A stretch of DNA of 29,479 bases from an uncultured Kineothrix sp. (GTDB lineage: Bacteria > Bacillota > Clostridia > Lachnospirales > Lachnospiraceae), in assembly GCA_910588855.1 (NCBI GenBank), contig CAJUSR010000039.1, positions 1 through 29,479 on the forward strand. The letters are read 5' to 3'. Of this stretch, positions 16,281-23,993 are shown one piece after another; the stretch's first letter is position 1, and each line of letters opens with the position of its first letter. A model generated the notes under the pieces. The model was not told the DNA's origin. It saw only the letters and a program-made list of their open reading frames with translations, and searched no databases. The position numbers and the translations under genes are program-made.

Positions 16281-17060
16281 ATGAGTATAATGGGAATCGG
16301 AGGAACTGGCATGGGAACGGGCGTCTCGAATAGAGCAGAAGGAACTGCGACGAGGACGCAAAGGGTTTCACAGTCGAAAAAGAAAAAGAAGAAAAAACTG
16401 GTATATAATCATAGGGAAATATCGGGGCAGCTTATCCGGGCAAAGACATCGGTTAGCGCGAAGCAAGTGGCTGCAAGGGCATTTCAAAAGGTGTTCACAT
16501 TATACCGGCAATTAAGAAGCGGCGATTATGATGAAAATAAGGTAAGGAGGGCGATTATCCATGCGGAGCAGATTGCCCAAGTGGCCAGAAAAAAAGTAAA
16601 GCATTTGCAGGAAGAGGAACGGGGGAAAAGAGGAGGCGCCTGCGAGGCGGAAATGGAAGAGGATAGGGGAAACGGCGAAGATATCCGTATGGAGAGCCGG
16701 GAGATTGCAGAAAGCGTAGAAGCAGACAGCCAGGAAATGGAAGAACTCATGGAGGAGCTGGAGGAAACGCTGGAAGAAATGGAAGACTTGGAAGAATTGG
16801 AGGAGCTTTCCGCTGCGTCATATGATGATATGGATCCGGAAGATTTGGAGATGCTAAAAAAGAAACATAGGGCGAAGGAACTTCGGAAGATTACGGAAGC
16901 GGATATGGAATATCTGAAAGCTTTGTTTAACGAATTGGAAAAGGAAAAACAGGATAACCAAAACGGTGTATCTTTGGAGCTGGCCGGGATAGAGGTGTCA
17001 ACTGCGGCAGTGGAGATTCCTGCTGCGCTGGAAGGCGGGAACATTGATGTGACGGTGTAG
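16281..17060 (+). CDS. Coiled-coil protein of unknown function
   Basis: A 259-residue hydrophilic protein without signal peptide or membrane segment. ATG 16281 follows GGGAGG by eight bases, so it is a better start than the in-frame ATG at 16242. It begins MSIMGIGGTGMGTG and carries seven lysines in a row (33-39). A conserved-looking block LVYNHREISGQLIRAKTS to HAEQIAQVARKKVKHLQEEE follows (about 40-120), then a very acidic Glu-rich coiled coil (about 145-190) and the end GGNIDVTV. I have seen similar unnamed proteins in Lachnospiraceae but know no function. The first residues (M-S-I-x-G-I-G) and last residues (I-D-V-T-V) resemble those of the proteins at 21810 and 27001. A DUF4125 gene follows 100 bp later. 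Confidence 0.8.
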   Translation: MSIMGIGGTGMGTGVSNRAEGTATRTQRVSQSKKKKKKKLVYNHREISGQLIRAKTSVSAKQVAARAFQKVFTLYRQLRSGDYDENKVRRAIIHAEQIAQVARKKVKHLQEEERGKRGGACEAEMEEDRGNGEDIRMESREIAESVEADSQEMEELMEELEETLEEMEDLEELEELSAASYDDMDPEDLEMLKKKHRAKELRKITEADMEYLKALFNELEKEKQDNQNGVSLELAGIEVSTAAVEIPAALEGGNIDVTV

Positions 17061-17159
17061 AAGGTATGGGTATATTTTTTACACCCAAATGGCATATGAA
17101 GATAAATGAAAAACTTTTTGATGCCCGAATCGAAATAGAAAAGAAACGGAGGAAATAAG

Positions 17160-17801
17160 ATGGGTGAGGTTACGGCGAAGGAGCAGATGATATTTGATAT
17201 TGTGCAAGCGGAATGGGATATGTTCCAAAATGTGTACAATACCGGGGGGAGGGCATCTTGCCAGGAGGATCCGGATACTTTTTTCAAGATGAGGATGAGC
17301 CAATGGATGGTTTATGAGGATGAAGTTTTGGAAAGTTATGTGGAGGACATCCGCTTGGCGTATAAAGAGGGGAGAAACCTCCTGTTTGAAAAATATGCCA
17401 GGATGATGGAAGTGACCTATCCGGAGGAATATGAAAAGGTGAAAGAACACTTGCCTGCAGTTAGCCCGGAAAAGAAAGAGATGGCAGAGGAAATTGTCAG
17501 GATTCATATGGAGTGGGACAGATATATGGCAGAGCATTATCCGAATTTACGGGCACAGGGACGGGTAATGACGACGGAGGAGGATTCGGTAAGGAACGGT
17601 TCTTCGACGGAAAGCTATTTGCGGGGGGAACTGCTGACTTATTCGGATAAGACGGTTGCCTTGCTCTTGGCGCAAGTAAAGGAAGCTTATAAAAACGGCA
17701 CGAATATGGAAAAACAGATTATTGAAAACGAAACAAAGTTTTATGGCTATAAAAGTATTGAAGATGCAGAAAAGAAGCATGGGGATAGCGGAAAAAATTA
17801 A
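17160..17801 (+). CDS. DUF4125 family protein
   Basis: A 213-residue soluble protein. It has the DUF4125 pattern: EWDMFQNVYNTGGRASCQ near the start, FKMRMSQWMVYEDEVLESY, EGRNLLFEKYARMMEVTYPEEY, and near the end EDSVRNGSSTESYLRGELLTYSDKT. No catalytic function is known to me; the conserved Asn/Arg/Cys and Glu/Tyr residues suggest a binding pocket. GGAGG precedes ATG 17160. It may be co-transcribed with the coiled-coil gene upstream, as no clear terminator separates them except a short GGGTATA/TACACCC hairpin at 17067-17085. It converges on the HxlR gene and shares a terminator hairpin with it. Confidence 0.85.
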   Translation: MGEVTAKEQMIFDIVQAEWDMFQNVYNTGGRASCQEDPDTFFKMRMSQWMVYEDEVLESYVEDIRLAYKEGRNLLFEKYARMMEVTYPEEYEKVKEHLPAVSPEKKEMAEEIVRIHMEWDRYMAEHYPNLRAQGRVMTTEEDSVRNGSSTESYLRGELLTYSDKTVALLLAQVKEAYKNGTNMEKQIIENETKFYGYKSIEDAEKKHGDSGKN

Positions 17802-17829
17802 GATTAGCTGCCTATTATTAGGAAAAGGA

Positions 17830-17869
17830 CAGCAGGAAAACCAATTAGGGTTCTCCTGCTGATTTTTTT
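17830..17869 (+). terminator. Terminator between convergent genes
   Basis: CAGCAGGA (17830) pairs with TCCTGCTG (17854-17861), with an inner AACC/GGTT pairing, followed by seven T. The right arm and T run lie inside the last codons of the antisense HxlR gene. Confidence 0.85.
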
Positions 17870-18213
17870 GCGTTGCAGGGGGGCTGGATACCCAGCCCGT
17901 CTAAAAAGTCTGCGCCCCAATTACACATGGCATCCAGCACGGGAATAATGCTCCGTCCAAATGCAGTGAGGGAGTACAGGGTTCTTGGCGGTTTATCCGG
18001 GATGACTTCCCGATGCAGCATCCCGCATTCTTCCAGGTCGCGTAATTGTTGGGAAAGCATCTTGGGTGTTGCTTTCGGGATGATGCGCTGCAGCTCCATG
18101 TAGTGGAGCGGTTTTTCTATCAGATACCATAGGATGAGCGGCTTGTATTTCCCGCCGATTAAAAACAGTGTGGCTTCAACCGGACAGTCGAACTGGTCTT
18201 TGGAATATTCCAT
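17845..18213 (-). CDS. HxlR-family transcriptional regulator
   Basis: A 122-residue winged-helix regulator. It starts MEYSKDQFDCPVEATLFLIGGKYKPLILWYL, the classic HxlR opening with the single Cys, continues with LQRIIPKATPKMLSQQLRDLEECGMLHRE (recognition helix) and the wing PPRTLYSLTAFGRSIIPVLDAM. I chose the ATG at 18213 because GGAGGT sits just before it; the frame is open further upstream without a site. It is divergent from a nitroreductase gene, a very common pairing in which the HxlR protein controls the reductase in response to electrophiles or quinones sensed through Cys. Its last codons form part of the shared terminator. Confidence 0.92.
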   Translation of the reverse strand: MEYSKDQFDCPVEATLFLIGGKYKPLILWYLIEKPLHYMELQRIIPKATPKMLSQQLRDLEECGMLHREVIPDKPPRTLYSLTAFGRSIIPVLDAMCNWGADFLDGLGIQPPCNAKKSAGEP

Positions 18214-18264
18214 GACATACCTCCAATTTTTAATAGCTACCCTTTTGGGAAGTATCTGCCCAAA

Positions 18265-18276
18265 AAGTGCGTACTT
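18265..18276. promoter_or_regulatory. Candidate HxlR operator
   Basis: AAGTGCGTACTT has 4-bp inverted ends (AAGT/ACTT), and CAAAAA/TTTTTG arms flank it at 18261-18288. It lies in the divergent gap between the regulator and the nitroreductase. The site is inferred from symmetry and location. Confidence 0.4.
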
Positions 18277-18359
18277 GCGGAATTTTTGTGTCCTGCTAAA
18301 ATGGGGACAACAGTTAATTAACACGTTTAGTATATAACAGAAAGAGAGGATTTTCTACT

Positions 18360-18878
18360 ATGGATTTTATCGAAATTGCAAAGAAGCGTTACTCTGCCCG
18401 AAGCTATAAGGGAAAAAAGGTGGAGGAGGAAAAGCTGCAAAAGATTCTGGATGCCGCCCATGTTGCGCCGACAGCAGCCAACCTTCAGCCTATCCGCCTG
18501 CTGGTTATCAGGGGCAGTGGGGGTCTTGCCAAGATAGGGAAAGGTGCCAATCTTTATGGGGCGCCGCTTGCGATTATCGTCTGCGCAGACCACGGAAAGG
18601 CATGGGTGCGTCCGTTTGATAAAAAACAAACTGCCGACATAGATGCATCCATACTGACAGACCATATGATGCTGCAGGCAACGGAGTTAGGACTTGATTC
18701 TGTGTGGATATGCTATTTTAAGCCGGATGTGATAAGCAGGGAGTTTGGCCTGCCGGATAATTTGGAGCCGATTAATATCCTTGCAGTCGGGTATTCGGAC
18801 GAGGAAGCAGCAGACCCGGAACGTCATGCGCAGACCAGAATCCCGGTGGAAGAACTGGTTTTTTATGAAACAATATAG
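18360..18878 (+). CDS. Nitroreductase family protein
   Basis: A 172-residue flavin-dependent reductase of the short type. It begins DFIEIAKKRYSARSYKGKKV, with the FMN-binding R-x-S-x-R signature, and has LDAAHVAPTAANLQP, the typical second FMN-contact block. DHMMLQATELGLDSVWICYF and a C-terminal INILAVGYSDE follow. It probably uses NAD(P)H to reduce nitro compounds, quinones or a related electrophile. AGAGAGG precedes ATG 18360. The divergent HxlR gene is its likely regulator. Confidence 0.9.
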   Translation: MDFIEIAKKRYSARSYKGKKVEEEKLQKILDAAHVAPTAANLQPIRLLVIRGSGGLAKIGKGANLYGAPLAIIVCADHGKAWVRPFDKKQTADIDASILTDHMMLQATELGLDSVWICYFKPDVISREFGLPDNLEPINILAVGYSDEEAADPERHAQTRIPVEELVFYETI

Positions 18879-18925
18879 CAGGATGGGCGAGTCCATACCG
18901 CGATAGAAGAGAATACATAAAGGTT

Positions 18926-18961
18926 AACCGCCGCTATGGTTTTATTCCATATGCGGCGGTA
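18926..18961. repeat. GC-rich hairpin, copy 1
   Basis: ACCGCCGC and GCGGCGGT form the outer stem, TATGG/CCATA the inner stem, with a 7-base loop. The same design (AACCGCCGC, ATGG, CCATA, GCGGCGGTT) recurs at 24957. It lies about 50 bp after the nitroreductase stop. There is no T run, so it is not a classical terminator. Confidence 0.75.
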
Positions 18962-19010
18962 CGTTATTTCTACCGGCAGGATGGATGGGCAAATATGGAA
19001 ATGGCTTGAA

Positions 19011-19311
19011 AGGCAGGGGAGACAGGGAAGACAGGGAAGGCAGGAAAAGCAAAAAAGACAGGGAAAACAAGAAAGATAGGGAAAGCAAGAAAGGTAGGGA
19101 AGGCAAGGAAGACAAGAAAGGCAGGGAAGGCAAGAAAAACAGGGAAGGCAAAGAAAGCAGGGAAGGTAGAGAGGGCAAGGAAAGCAAGGAGGGTAGAGAA
19201 GGCAAAGAAAGACAGGGAAAACAAGAAGGGCAGGGAAGGCAAGGAAAAGCAGGGAGGGTAGGGAAGCAAGGAAGGCGGGGAAGGCAAGGAAAGCAGGAAA
19301 GGCAGAGGCAA
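19011..19311 (+). repeat. Polypurine minisatellite with 9-bp period
   Basis: About 300 bp made almost only of A and G with a C at a fixed phase and hardly any T. The word GAAGGCAAG and variants recur about 33 times in a 9-bp rhythm. Because 9 is a multiple of 3, both strands stay open: the plus strand can read Gly-(Arg/Lys)-Glu tripeptides from ATG 18985 to 19341, and the minus strand Leu/Pro/Cys/Phe repeats. No good ribosome binding site precedes ATG 18985, so I treat it as non-coding. It lies 200 bp before the LytTR regulator gene. Confidence 0.8.
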
Positions 19312-19379
19312 AATACAGGAACGTTATCGTACGAAAAGTGAAATTTATTAGACTTGATTTGGGATTTTTTACATATGAA

Positions 19380-19416
19380 GTATGCCTTTCGCTCCATTTT
19401 GTATGCCTTTCATTCC
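19380..19416. promoter_or_regulatory. Direct repeat, candidate LytTR binding site
   Basis: GTATGCCTTTCGCTCC (19380-19395) and GTATGCCTTTCATTCC (19401-19416) match at 14 of 16 bases and start 21 bp apart, two helical turns. LytTR regulators such as AgrA and ComE bind pairs of imperfect direct repeats with this periodicity. The pair lies about 100 bp before the LytTR gene start. Confidence 0.5.
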
Positions 19417-19516
19417 CTGTATCCCCAAAGGACAGAAAATCTGCCGATAAATTAAGTGATAGAGTGATGAAATTAAATGATGGTATAAATATAAACAGAG
19501 TCCGAGGTGATAAATT

Positions 19517-20233
19517 ATGGATATAGCAGTAGTTGATGACGAGGAAGTTATCCGGCATCAGATACATGGTCTTATAAAAAAACAGGATCCCGCTTTTCAT
19601 GTAAGTGATTTTGCTGCGGGGGAGGAATTGCTTATGGCTGGGAGGGAATTTGACATTATTTTCCTTGACATACAGATGGATGGCATGGGAGGAATAGCGG
19701 CAGCGCGGAACTTGCGGCAACGAAATGCAGACGCGGTATTGGTATTTATTACGGGAATGAAGGAGTATGTGTTTGAGGCTTTTGACGTGTCTGCATTCCA
19801 CTATTTGTTAAAGCCGGTTGAGGAGCAGAAATTCATGGAGGTGCTTGGCAGGGCAGTAAAAGAAGCCGGAAAAAGGAAGGAACAGAAGGAACGGCAGATA
19901 TTTATAAGAACAAAGAACCAGGGGTATACGCTTAACTTAAGCAGCCTCCTGTATGTTGAGAGCAGAGGGAAGAAGGTGGAAATCCATACTACAGACATGG
20001 AGGGCATCATAGAATCATATGCCACGATGGATGAACTGGAAGGACAGCTTGGGGGCGGTTTTTACCGATGCCACAGGGGGTATCTGGTAAATATGGCGCA
20101 TATAGCAAGATATGACAATGACAGTATCTACCTTTCCAATGGGGAGAGGGTCTATTTGACAAGGAAGAAGCGCAATGAGTTTGTAAAAGCGTATATGTGG
20201 TATTTACAGAATGGAGGGGTTTCCTGTGTATGA
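19517..20233 (+). CDS. LytTR-family response regulator (AgrA-like)
   Basis: A 238-residue cytoplasmic regulator. The receiver domain (1-120) has DDEE at 7-10, phospho-acceptor Asp51 in IIFLDIQMDGMGG, and LLKPV. The C-terminal LytTR DNA-binding domain (about 130-235) has LLYVESRGKKVEIHT, FYRCHRGYLVNMAHI and IYLSNGERVYLTRKKR, all family hallmarks. AGGTGATAAATT precedes the ATG. Its stop overlaps the start of the GHKL kinase, so the two are coupled. Such pairs usually respond to a secreted peptide, but no AgrB- or AgrD-like gene is visible in the window. A 21-bp-spaced direct repeat upstream may be its own site. Confidence 0.92.
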   Translation: MDIAVVDDEEVIRHQIHGLIKKQDPAFHVSDFAAGEELLMAGREFDIIFLDIQMDGMGGIAAARNLRQRNADAVLVFITGMKEYVFEAFDVSAFHYLLKPVEEQKFMEVLGRAVKEAGKRKEQKERQIFIRTKNQGYTLNLSSLLYVESRGKKVEIHTTDMEGIIESYATMDELEGQLGGGFYRCHRGYLVNMAHIARYDNDSIYLSNGERVYLTRKKRNEFVKAYMWYLQNGGVSCV

Positions 20234-21686
20234 AGTGGTGAGCGGTCTGTTGGAAATATTTTCTGCCATGTTCCAGGGGTACTGCCTACAGTATTTTTGC
20301 GGGAGCTTTCTGGAAAACAGAATAAGGAACGGGCGGATAAACAGGCTGGCAGCCGCAGTGCTGTATGGGATTTTGCGGCTGGCGGTAGGAACTATGATGC
20401 CCCAAGGCAATGGAGGCTTTGGGGTTTTCATAAGGATGGCACTGTCAATAGGCGTTATCGCTTTATCAGCTTATGCTTTTTATAGGGACGGAGGAAAGAT
20501 ACGGTTTTTCCTGATAGCTGTTTTTATGGCGGCAAGTGAAATCAGTGTATTCCTCGCATATACTTTTGGTCAGATTGGGAATGGGCTGATAATCCTGTGG
20601 GGCTGGTGCGTGGAGAAAGAGTATATTACATCGGTCAGCGTGCTTTCCGCCCTTGTCCATGTAACAGTGATTGGAACCAATGTTTTGGTATTTATACTTT
20701 CCGCTATTGTAATGTATTGTCTGCTGAAAGGTGTGGTGAAGGCATTTGGGGAAAAAAGTTACAGGATTGGCAATATAGAGCTACTGTTTCTTATTACACC
20801 CAGCCTGATAGGGGTGTTGATATGCAGCCTGCTTAGATTGATTTTGCTCACAATGGAAGATGGAGTGCCAAAACAGATTTACGACAGATACCCGGCATTC
20901 ATCGTTATAGTGCCTGCCATCCTAATTCTGTCATTGCTTTCCATTGTGTTTGGGGTAAGGCTTTTTCAGAGCATGGTTTACCAGAACAGGGAAAAGAGCA
21001 GCCGGATTATCTTAGAAAAGCAGCTTGGCAGCCTGCAGGAACATATAGGGGAAATGGAGCGCGTCTATTCCGGGATACGGGGGATGAAGCACGATATGAA
21101 AAATACAATCTCTGTCATCATGCAGCTTTCGATTGGCAAGGAGGAAGAATTGCAAGCCTATGTGGAAGAGCTAAACCGGACGATGGACAGATTGGAATTT
21201 CGTTATAAGACAGGGAATACGATTGTAGATACTCTGCTGAATATGAAATATCATGAAATTATCAACATAATTCCAGATTTACAGATGGATGTGGAAGGGA
21301 TGCAGTTCCCGGAAAAATTATTTATCCAAGGCTATGATGTTGGCATTATTCTTGGAAATGCATTGGATAATGCGATGGAGGCTTGCCGAAAACTGAAAGA
21401 AAAGGAGCCGGATGCAAAAACTTTTATCCGTATCAGTTCATCCCAAAGGAGGGAGTTGTATTTCCTGAAAATAGAAAACAGCTTTGACGGGAGGCTGGTA
21501 AGGGATGCGCAGAAAGAGTTCCCCATGACGGATAAAGCGGATAGGAACAATCATGGGATAGGGCTTGCCAACATCAAAAGTACGGCGGAGAAATATCAGG
21601 GAACTATGGACTTTAAGGTTAAGGATAGGGTGTTCGTTTTATCCGTAATGATGAAAAATGAAGGGAGAAATGGAGATAGACTTTAG
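20226..21686 (+). CDS. GHKL-domain sensor histidine kinase (AgrC-like)
   Basis: A membrane kinase of about 486 residues. The N-terminal half has about six transmembrane helices (for example VFIRMALSIGVIALSAYAFY, VIGTNVLVFILSAIVMYCLL, IELLFLITPSLIGVLICSLL). A coiled coil (NREKSSRIILEKQLGSLQEH) follows, then the phospho-acceptor area GMKHDMKNTI, the N-box LGNALDNAMEA and the G-box NNHGIGLANIK. GTG 20226 has GGAGGGG at the right distance and overlaps the regulator stop by 8 bases; an in-frame ATG at 20211 is the alternative. It is the partner of the LytTR regulator. It is intact, unlike the related kinase remnant at 2582-3464. Confidence 0.9.
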   Translation: MYEVVSGLLEIFSAMFQGYCLQYFCGSFLENRIRNGRINRLAAAVLYGILRLAVGTMMPQGNGGFGVFIRMALSIGVIALSAYAFYRDGGKIRFFLIAVFMAASEISVFLAYTFGQIGNGLIILWGWCVEKEYITSVSVLSALVHVTVIGTNVLVFILSAIVMYCLLKGVVKAFGEKSYRIGNIELLFLITPSLIGVLICSLLRLILLTMEDGVPKQIYDRYPAFIVIVPAILILSLLSIVFGVRLFQSMVYQNREKSSRIILEKQLGSLQEHIGEMERVYSGIRGMKHDMKNTISVIMQLSIGKEEELQAYVEELNRTMDRLEFRYKTGNTIVDTLLNMKYHEIINIIPDLQMDVEGMQFPEKLFIQGYDVGIILGNALDNAMEACRKLKEKEPDAKTFIRISSSQRRELYFLKIENSFDGRLVRDAQKEFPMTDKADRNNHGIGLANIKSTAEKYQGTMDFKVKDRVFVLSVMMKNEGRNGDRL

Positions 21687-21809
21687 AGAGGCAGGTGAAG
21701 GGGGCAGGCAGGATTGCCAAGTAAAAGCGGCAGGCAAGGTTGGCAGGGCATAAAGGAAGTATTTTTGTTATCTTATATTTTAATATAAAATTTAAAGGAG
21801 GGTAAAATT

Positions 21810-22511
21810 ATGGCAATTTCAGGAATTGGAAACAACTACAACAATGTGTACGAGGGTGCATATGGAACACGGAAAAATGAGGCATTAAAACAAACAGAAC
21901 CAAAGGATACCATGTCCGTACAAACAGGAAACATGAGGGATGATGGGGAAAAGGCGGTATCGGACTATTATTCTTACTTGCAGAAGAATTATGACTGTAT
22001 GTCCAAAGGAAATGTGACGATATCCGGCGAGTATCTGAGGAAGTGTTCGGGAGACTCCCAAAAGGCGAAGGAACTGGAAGATTTCCTAAAAAGGATACCG
22101 GAATTGGAAAAGCGGGGATACGAACAGCTTTCCGCACAGAACCGTGGTTTGGGCGGAACCGTGACCTATTACCAACAAACCTGGTCGATAGGTAGGGATG
22201 GCAGCATACAGAGTACCGTATATTCCGTGACGGAAACAGAGATGACCAATGCGGAAAGAATGAAGAAAAATATGGATGAGCGGCTGGAGAAGCAGAAAGA
22301 TAAGAAAGAGGAGGAAGAAAAAGTAAAGGAACAAAAAGAGGAAAAGGCAGAAGAAAAAGCAGAAGAAAAGGCAGGGCAGGAAATAGGAAAGGAAGAGCAG
22401 GAGATTATTGTCAAGTATGTGAAAGTAGAATCCGGGTTGGAGGCGAAAGCGATGATGCAGAAAGAAAGGCTGGAAGATGGGTATTATCCTAAGTTTGATA
22501 TAAATGTTTAG
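21810..22511 (+). CDS. DUF6033-like protein, unknown function
   Basis: A 233-residue hydrophilic protein with no signal peptide or membrane helix. AAAGGAGGG precedes the ATG. It begins MAISGIGNNYNNVYEGAYG. A globular part (about 48-135) holds YYSYLQKNYDC, GNVTISGEYLRKCSGD and TVTYYQQTWSIGRDGSIQSTVYSV. A long Lys/Glu coiled coil (about 145-195) with KAEEKAEEK repeats follows, and it ends YPKFDINV. I believe this is the Lachnospiraceae family DUF6033, but the number is from memory. The gene at 27001 encodes a homologue of almost the same length (235 after frame repair). It follows the LytTR/GHKL pair by 120 bp and may be under its control. Confidence 0.75.
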   Translation: MAISGIGNNYNNVYEGAYGTRKNEALKQTEPKDTMSVQTGNMRDDGEKAVSDYYSYLQKNYDCMSKGNVTISGEYLRKCSGDSQKAKELEDFLKRIPELEKRGYEQLSAQNRGLGGTVTYYQQTWSIGRDGSIQSTVYSVTETEMTNAERMKKNMDERLEKQKDKKEEEEKVKEQKEEKAEEKAEEKAGQEIGKEEQEIIVKYVKVESGLEAKAMMQKERLEDGYYPKFDINV

Positions 22512-22748
22512 GATAGGGCTGTATATGGAGAATAATCGGTCTCTCCTCTGGCAGGTATTCCCCTGCTGTTATTTTCCAGTGGGGGCTAAAATCCGGAACA
22601 GCTGCCAAAAGATGGGCAATGGAAGAAATCTGGAATAACAACCAGAATATGGAACAACCGCCCAAAGCCGGCATATAGGTACTATATCCGTTTGTCCGTT
22701 TTTGTTAATGGTATGAAAAAGTGAACTACCGACAAAAAAAGACCGTAC
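22512..22748. other. Intergenic gap without recognisable gene
   Basis: I see no gene here. A CCCC...GGGG hairpin with CTG/CAG inner pairing (about 22560-22587) may end transcription from the upstream gene, but it lacks a T run. Short frames on either strand have no ribosome binding site. Confidence 0.4.
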
Positions 22749-22777
22749 TTGATTTTATTGGTTTTTAGATGTAATTT
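22749..22777 (+). promoter_or_regulatory. Candidate promoter of the radical SAM genes
   Basis: TTGATT at 22749 and TAATTT at 22772 are separated by 17 bp, 47 bp before the start of the first radical SAM gene. Confidence 0.4.
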
Positions 22778-22823
22778 AGTGCAAAAGAGGATATCCACTG
22801 AGTAAAGAAACGAGGAGGAATGA

Positions 22824-23726
22824 ATGATGCACTATACAGGAACCATATGGAGGCCGCCCTATGAGGCATCTTCCCTGTTATTGGAAGTTACCGCAGGCTG
22901 TACGCACCACAGATGCAAATTCTGCACGCTTTATGCTGATCTGCCCTTCGGGTTCAGGATGTCGCCGATGGAGGATATAGAGGCGGACTTAAAAGAGGCA
23001 CAGAAGATGTACCGCTCTTTTGGCGGCAGGAAAGCAATCAGGACTTTCCTGACCGGGGCGAATCCGTTCGTAATGAAATATGAAAAACTGATGGAGATAG
23101 CGGAATTGGTACACAAATATTTCCCGGAAATGGAAACCATTGGAAGCTTTGCAAGGGTGACCGATGTTACCTTGAAAACGGATAAGGAACTGGCTGCCCT
23201 GCGCGAGGCGGGTTATGACGGGCTGACAATCGGCATCGAGACAGCGGATGACGAGGCGTTGCTGTTTATGGATAAAGGATATCTGGCAGCAGATATTTTG
23301 GTACAGTGCGGGCGGCTTGATAAAGCGGGCATCCGCTACAGCTTTTTTTATCTGGCTGGTATTTCCGGGGCAGGGCGCGGGGCGGATGGGGCAAAGGCCA
23401 CTGCCGCTGTATGCAATAAGCTCCATCCGGCTTTGATTGGCGCCAATATGCTGACCATTTATCCGGATTCAAAACTGTATGGGGAAATCCAGCGGGGGAA
23501 CTGGAAGGAGGAGAGTGAGACAGAAAAGTACAGGGAAGTCCGGGCGCTGATAGAAGGATTGGAAATTCCGACAGAGTTTGCCGCGCTTGGTGCTTCCAAT
23601 GCCTTCCAGCTTTATGGCGTTTTACCGGAAGATAAGCCAACCCTTATTGCAACAATTGACAGGATAATCGGAACTGTAAAAGAAAATGACCTGCGGGAGT
23701 ACCGCAGAAATCTTCATCACCTTTAG
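22824..23726 (+). CDS. Radical SAM protein, first of a tandem pair
   Basis: A 300-residue soluble enzyme. The iron-sulphur motif is C26-T-H-H-R-C31-K-F-C34, that is Cx4Cx2C with one residue more than the common Cx3Cx2C; I recall similar GCxxxKCxFC wording in a subgroup of uncharacterised radical SAM proteins. FLTGANPF, GYDGLTIGIETADDEALLFMDKGY and MLTIYPDSKLYGE are the usual SAM-barrel strands. No extra cluster domain is visible. The chain ends soon after the barrel (YRRNLHHL). GAGGAGGAATGA precedes ATG 22824. The substrate is unknown. Its neighbour at 23994 is clearly a paralogue with the same WRPPYEA opening and RMSPME block. Confidence 0.88.
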   Translation: MMHYTGTIWRPPYEASSLLLEVTAGCTHHRCKFCTLYADLPFGFRMSPMEDIEADLKEAQKMYRSFGGRKAIRTFLTGANPFVMKYEKLMEIAELVHKYFPEMETIGSFARVTDVTLKTDKELAALREAGYDGLTIGIETADDEALLFMDKGYLAADILVQCGRLDKAGIRYSFFYLAGISGAGRGADGAKATAAVCNKLHPALIGANMLTIYPDSKLYGEIQRGNWKEESETEKYREVRALIEGLEIPTEFAALGASNAFQLYGVLPEDKPTLIATIDRIIGTVKENDLREYRRNLHHL

Positions 23727-23753
23727 GAGACATGTGATGAAAAAAGGAGTTTG

Positions 23754-23879
23754 ATGATTTGCTTTGTCATGATTGCCATGTTGGTTATGGGATGTGGCGG
23801 ACTGCCGGATGCAGAAGAAATAACGGTTGTTAGGGCTATAGACATAAATGGTTTTACCGGTTACCCAGTCCATTTATGA
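23754..23879 (+). CDS. Short lipoprotein-like ORF, possible Ger(x)C remnant
   Basis: Forty-one codons: a hydrophobic signal MICFVMIAMLVMGC with a lipobox-like VMGC, then GGLPDAEEITVVRAIDING and a stop at 23879. AAGGAG lies four bases before ATG 23754, a usable but tight site. The part after Cys resembles the start of spore-germination Ger(x)C lipoproteins (Cys, then a short charged stretch and E-[IL]-x-[IV]-V-x-A-I-x-I-[DN]). The rest of such a protein (over 300 residues) is absent, so this is probably a scrap. It fills the gap between two tandem radical SAM genes. Confidence 0.35.
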   Translation: MICFVMIAMLVMGCGGLPDAEEITVVRAIDINGFTGYPVHL

Positions 23880-23993
23880 TTATATGGAAGATGGCAGATA
23901 ATATATAGGAAAGCTTTAGCTAGGAATTTATGAAATGGACAGGGAAGAATGGAAAGGTTTAAAAGAGGATATGCAGTGAGGAGGTGGTTCAAA

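Noticed and set aside
16526..17287. Ser-rich 253-codon minus-strand frame
   Set aside because: It is the complement of Glu-rich GAA/GAG codons of the coiled-coil gene.
18880..19516. Search for an agrD-like pheromone gene before the LytTR/GHKL pair
   Set aside because: No short frame with a ribosome binding site and an AgrD-type amphipathic leader and charged tail, and no agrB, is present here or after the kinase.
18863..19801. Long minus-strand frame rich in Leu, Pro, Cys and Phe
   Set aside because: It is the reverse of the 9-bp polypurine repeat, where a period divisible by three keeps all phases open. It also runs into the LytTR gene antisense and has no ribosome binding site.
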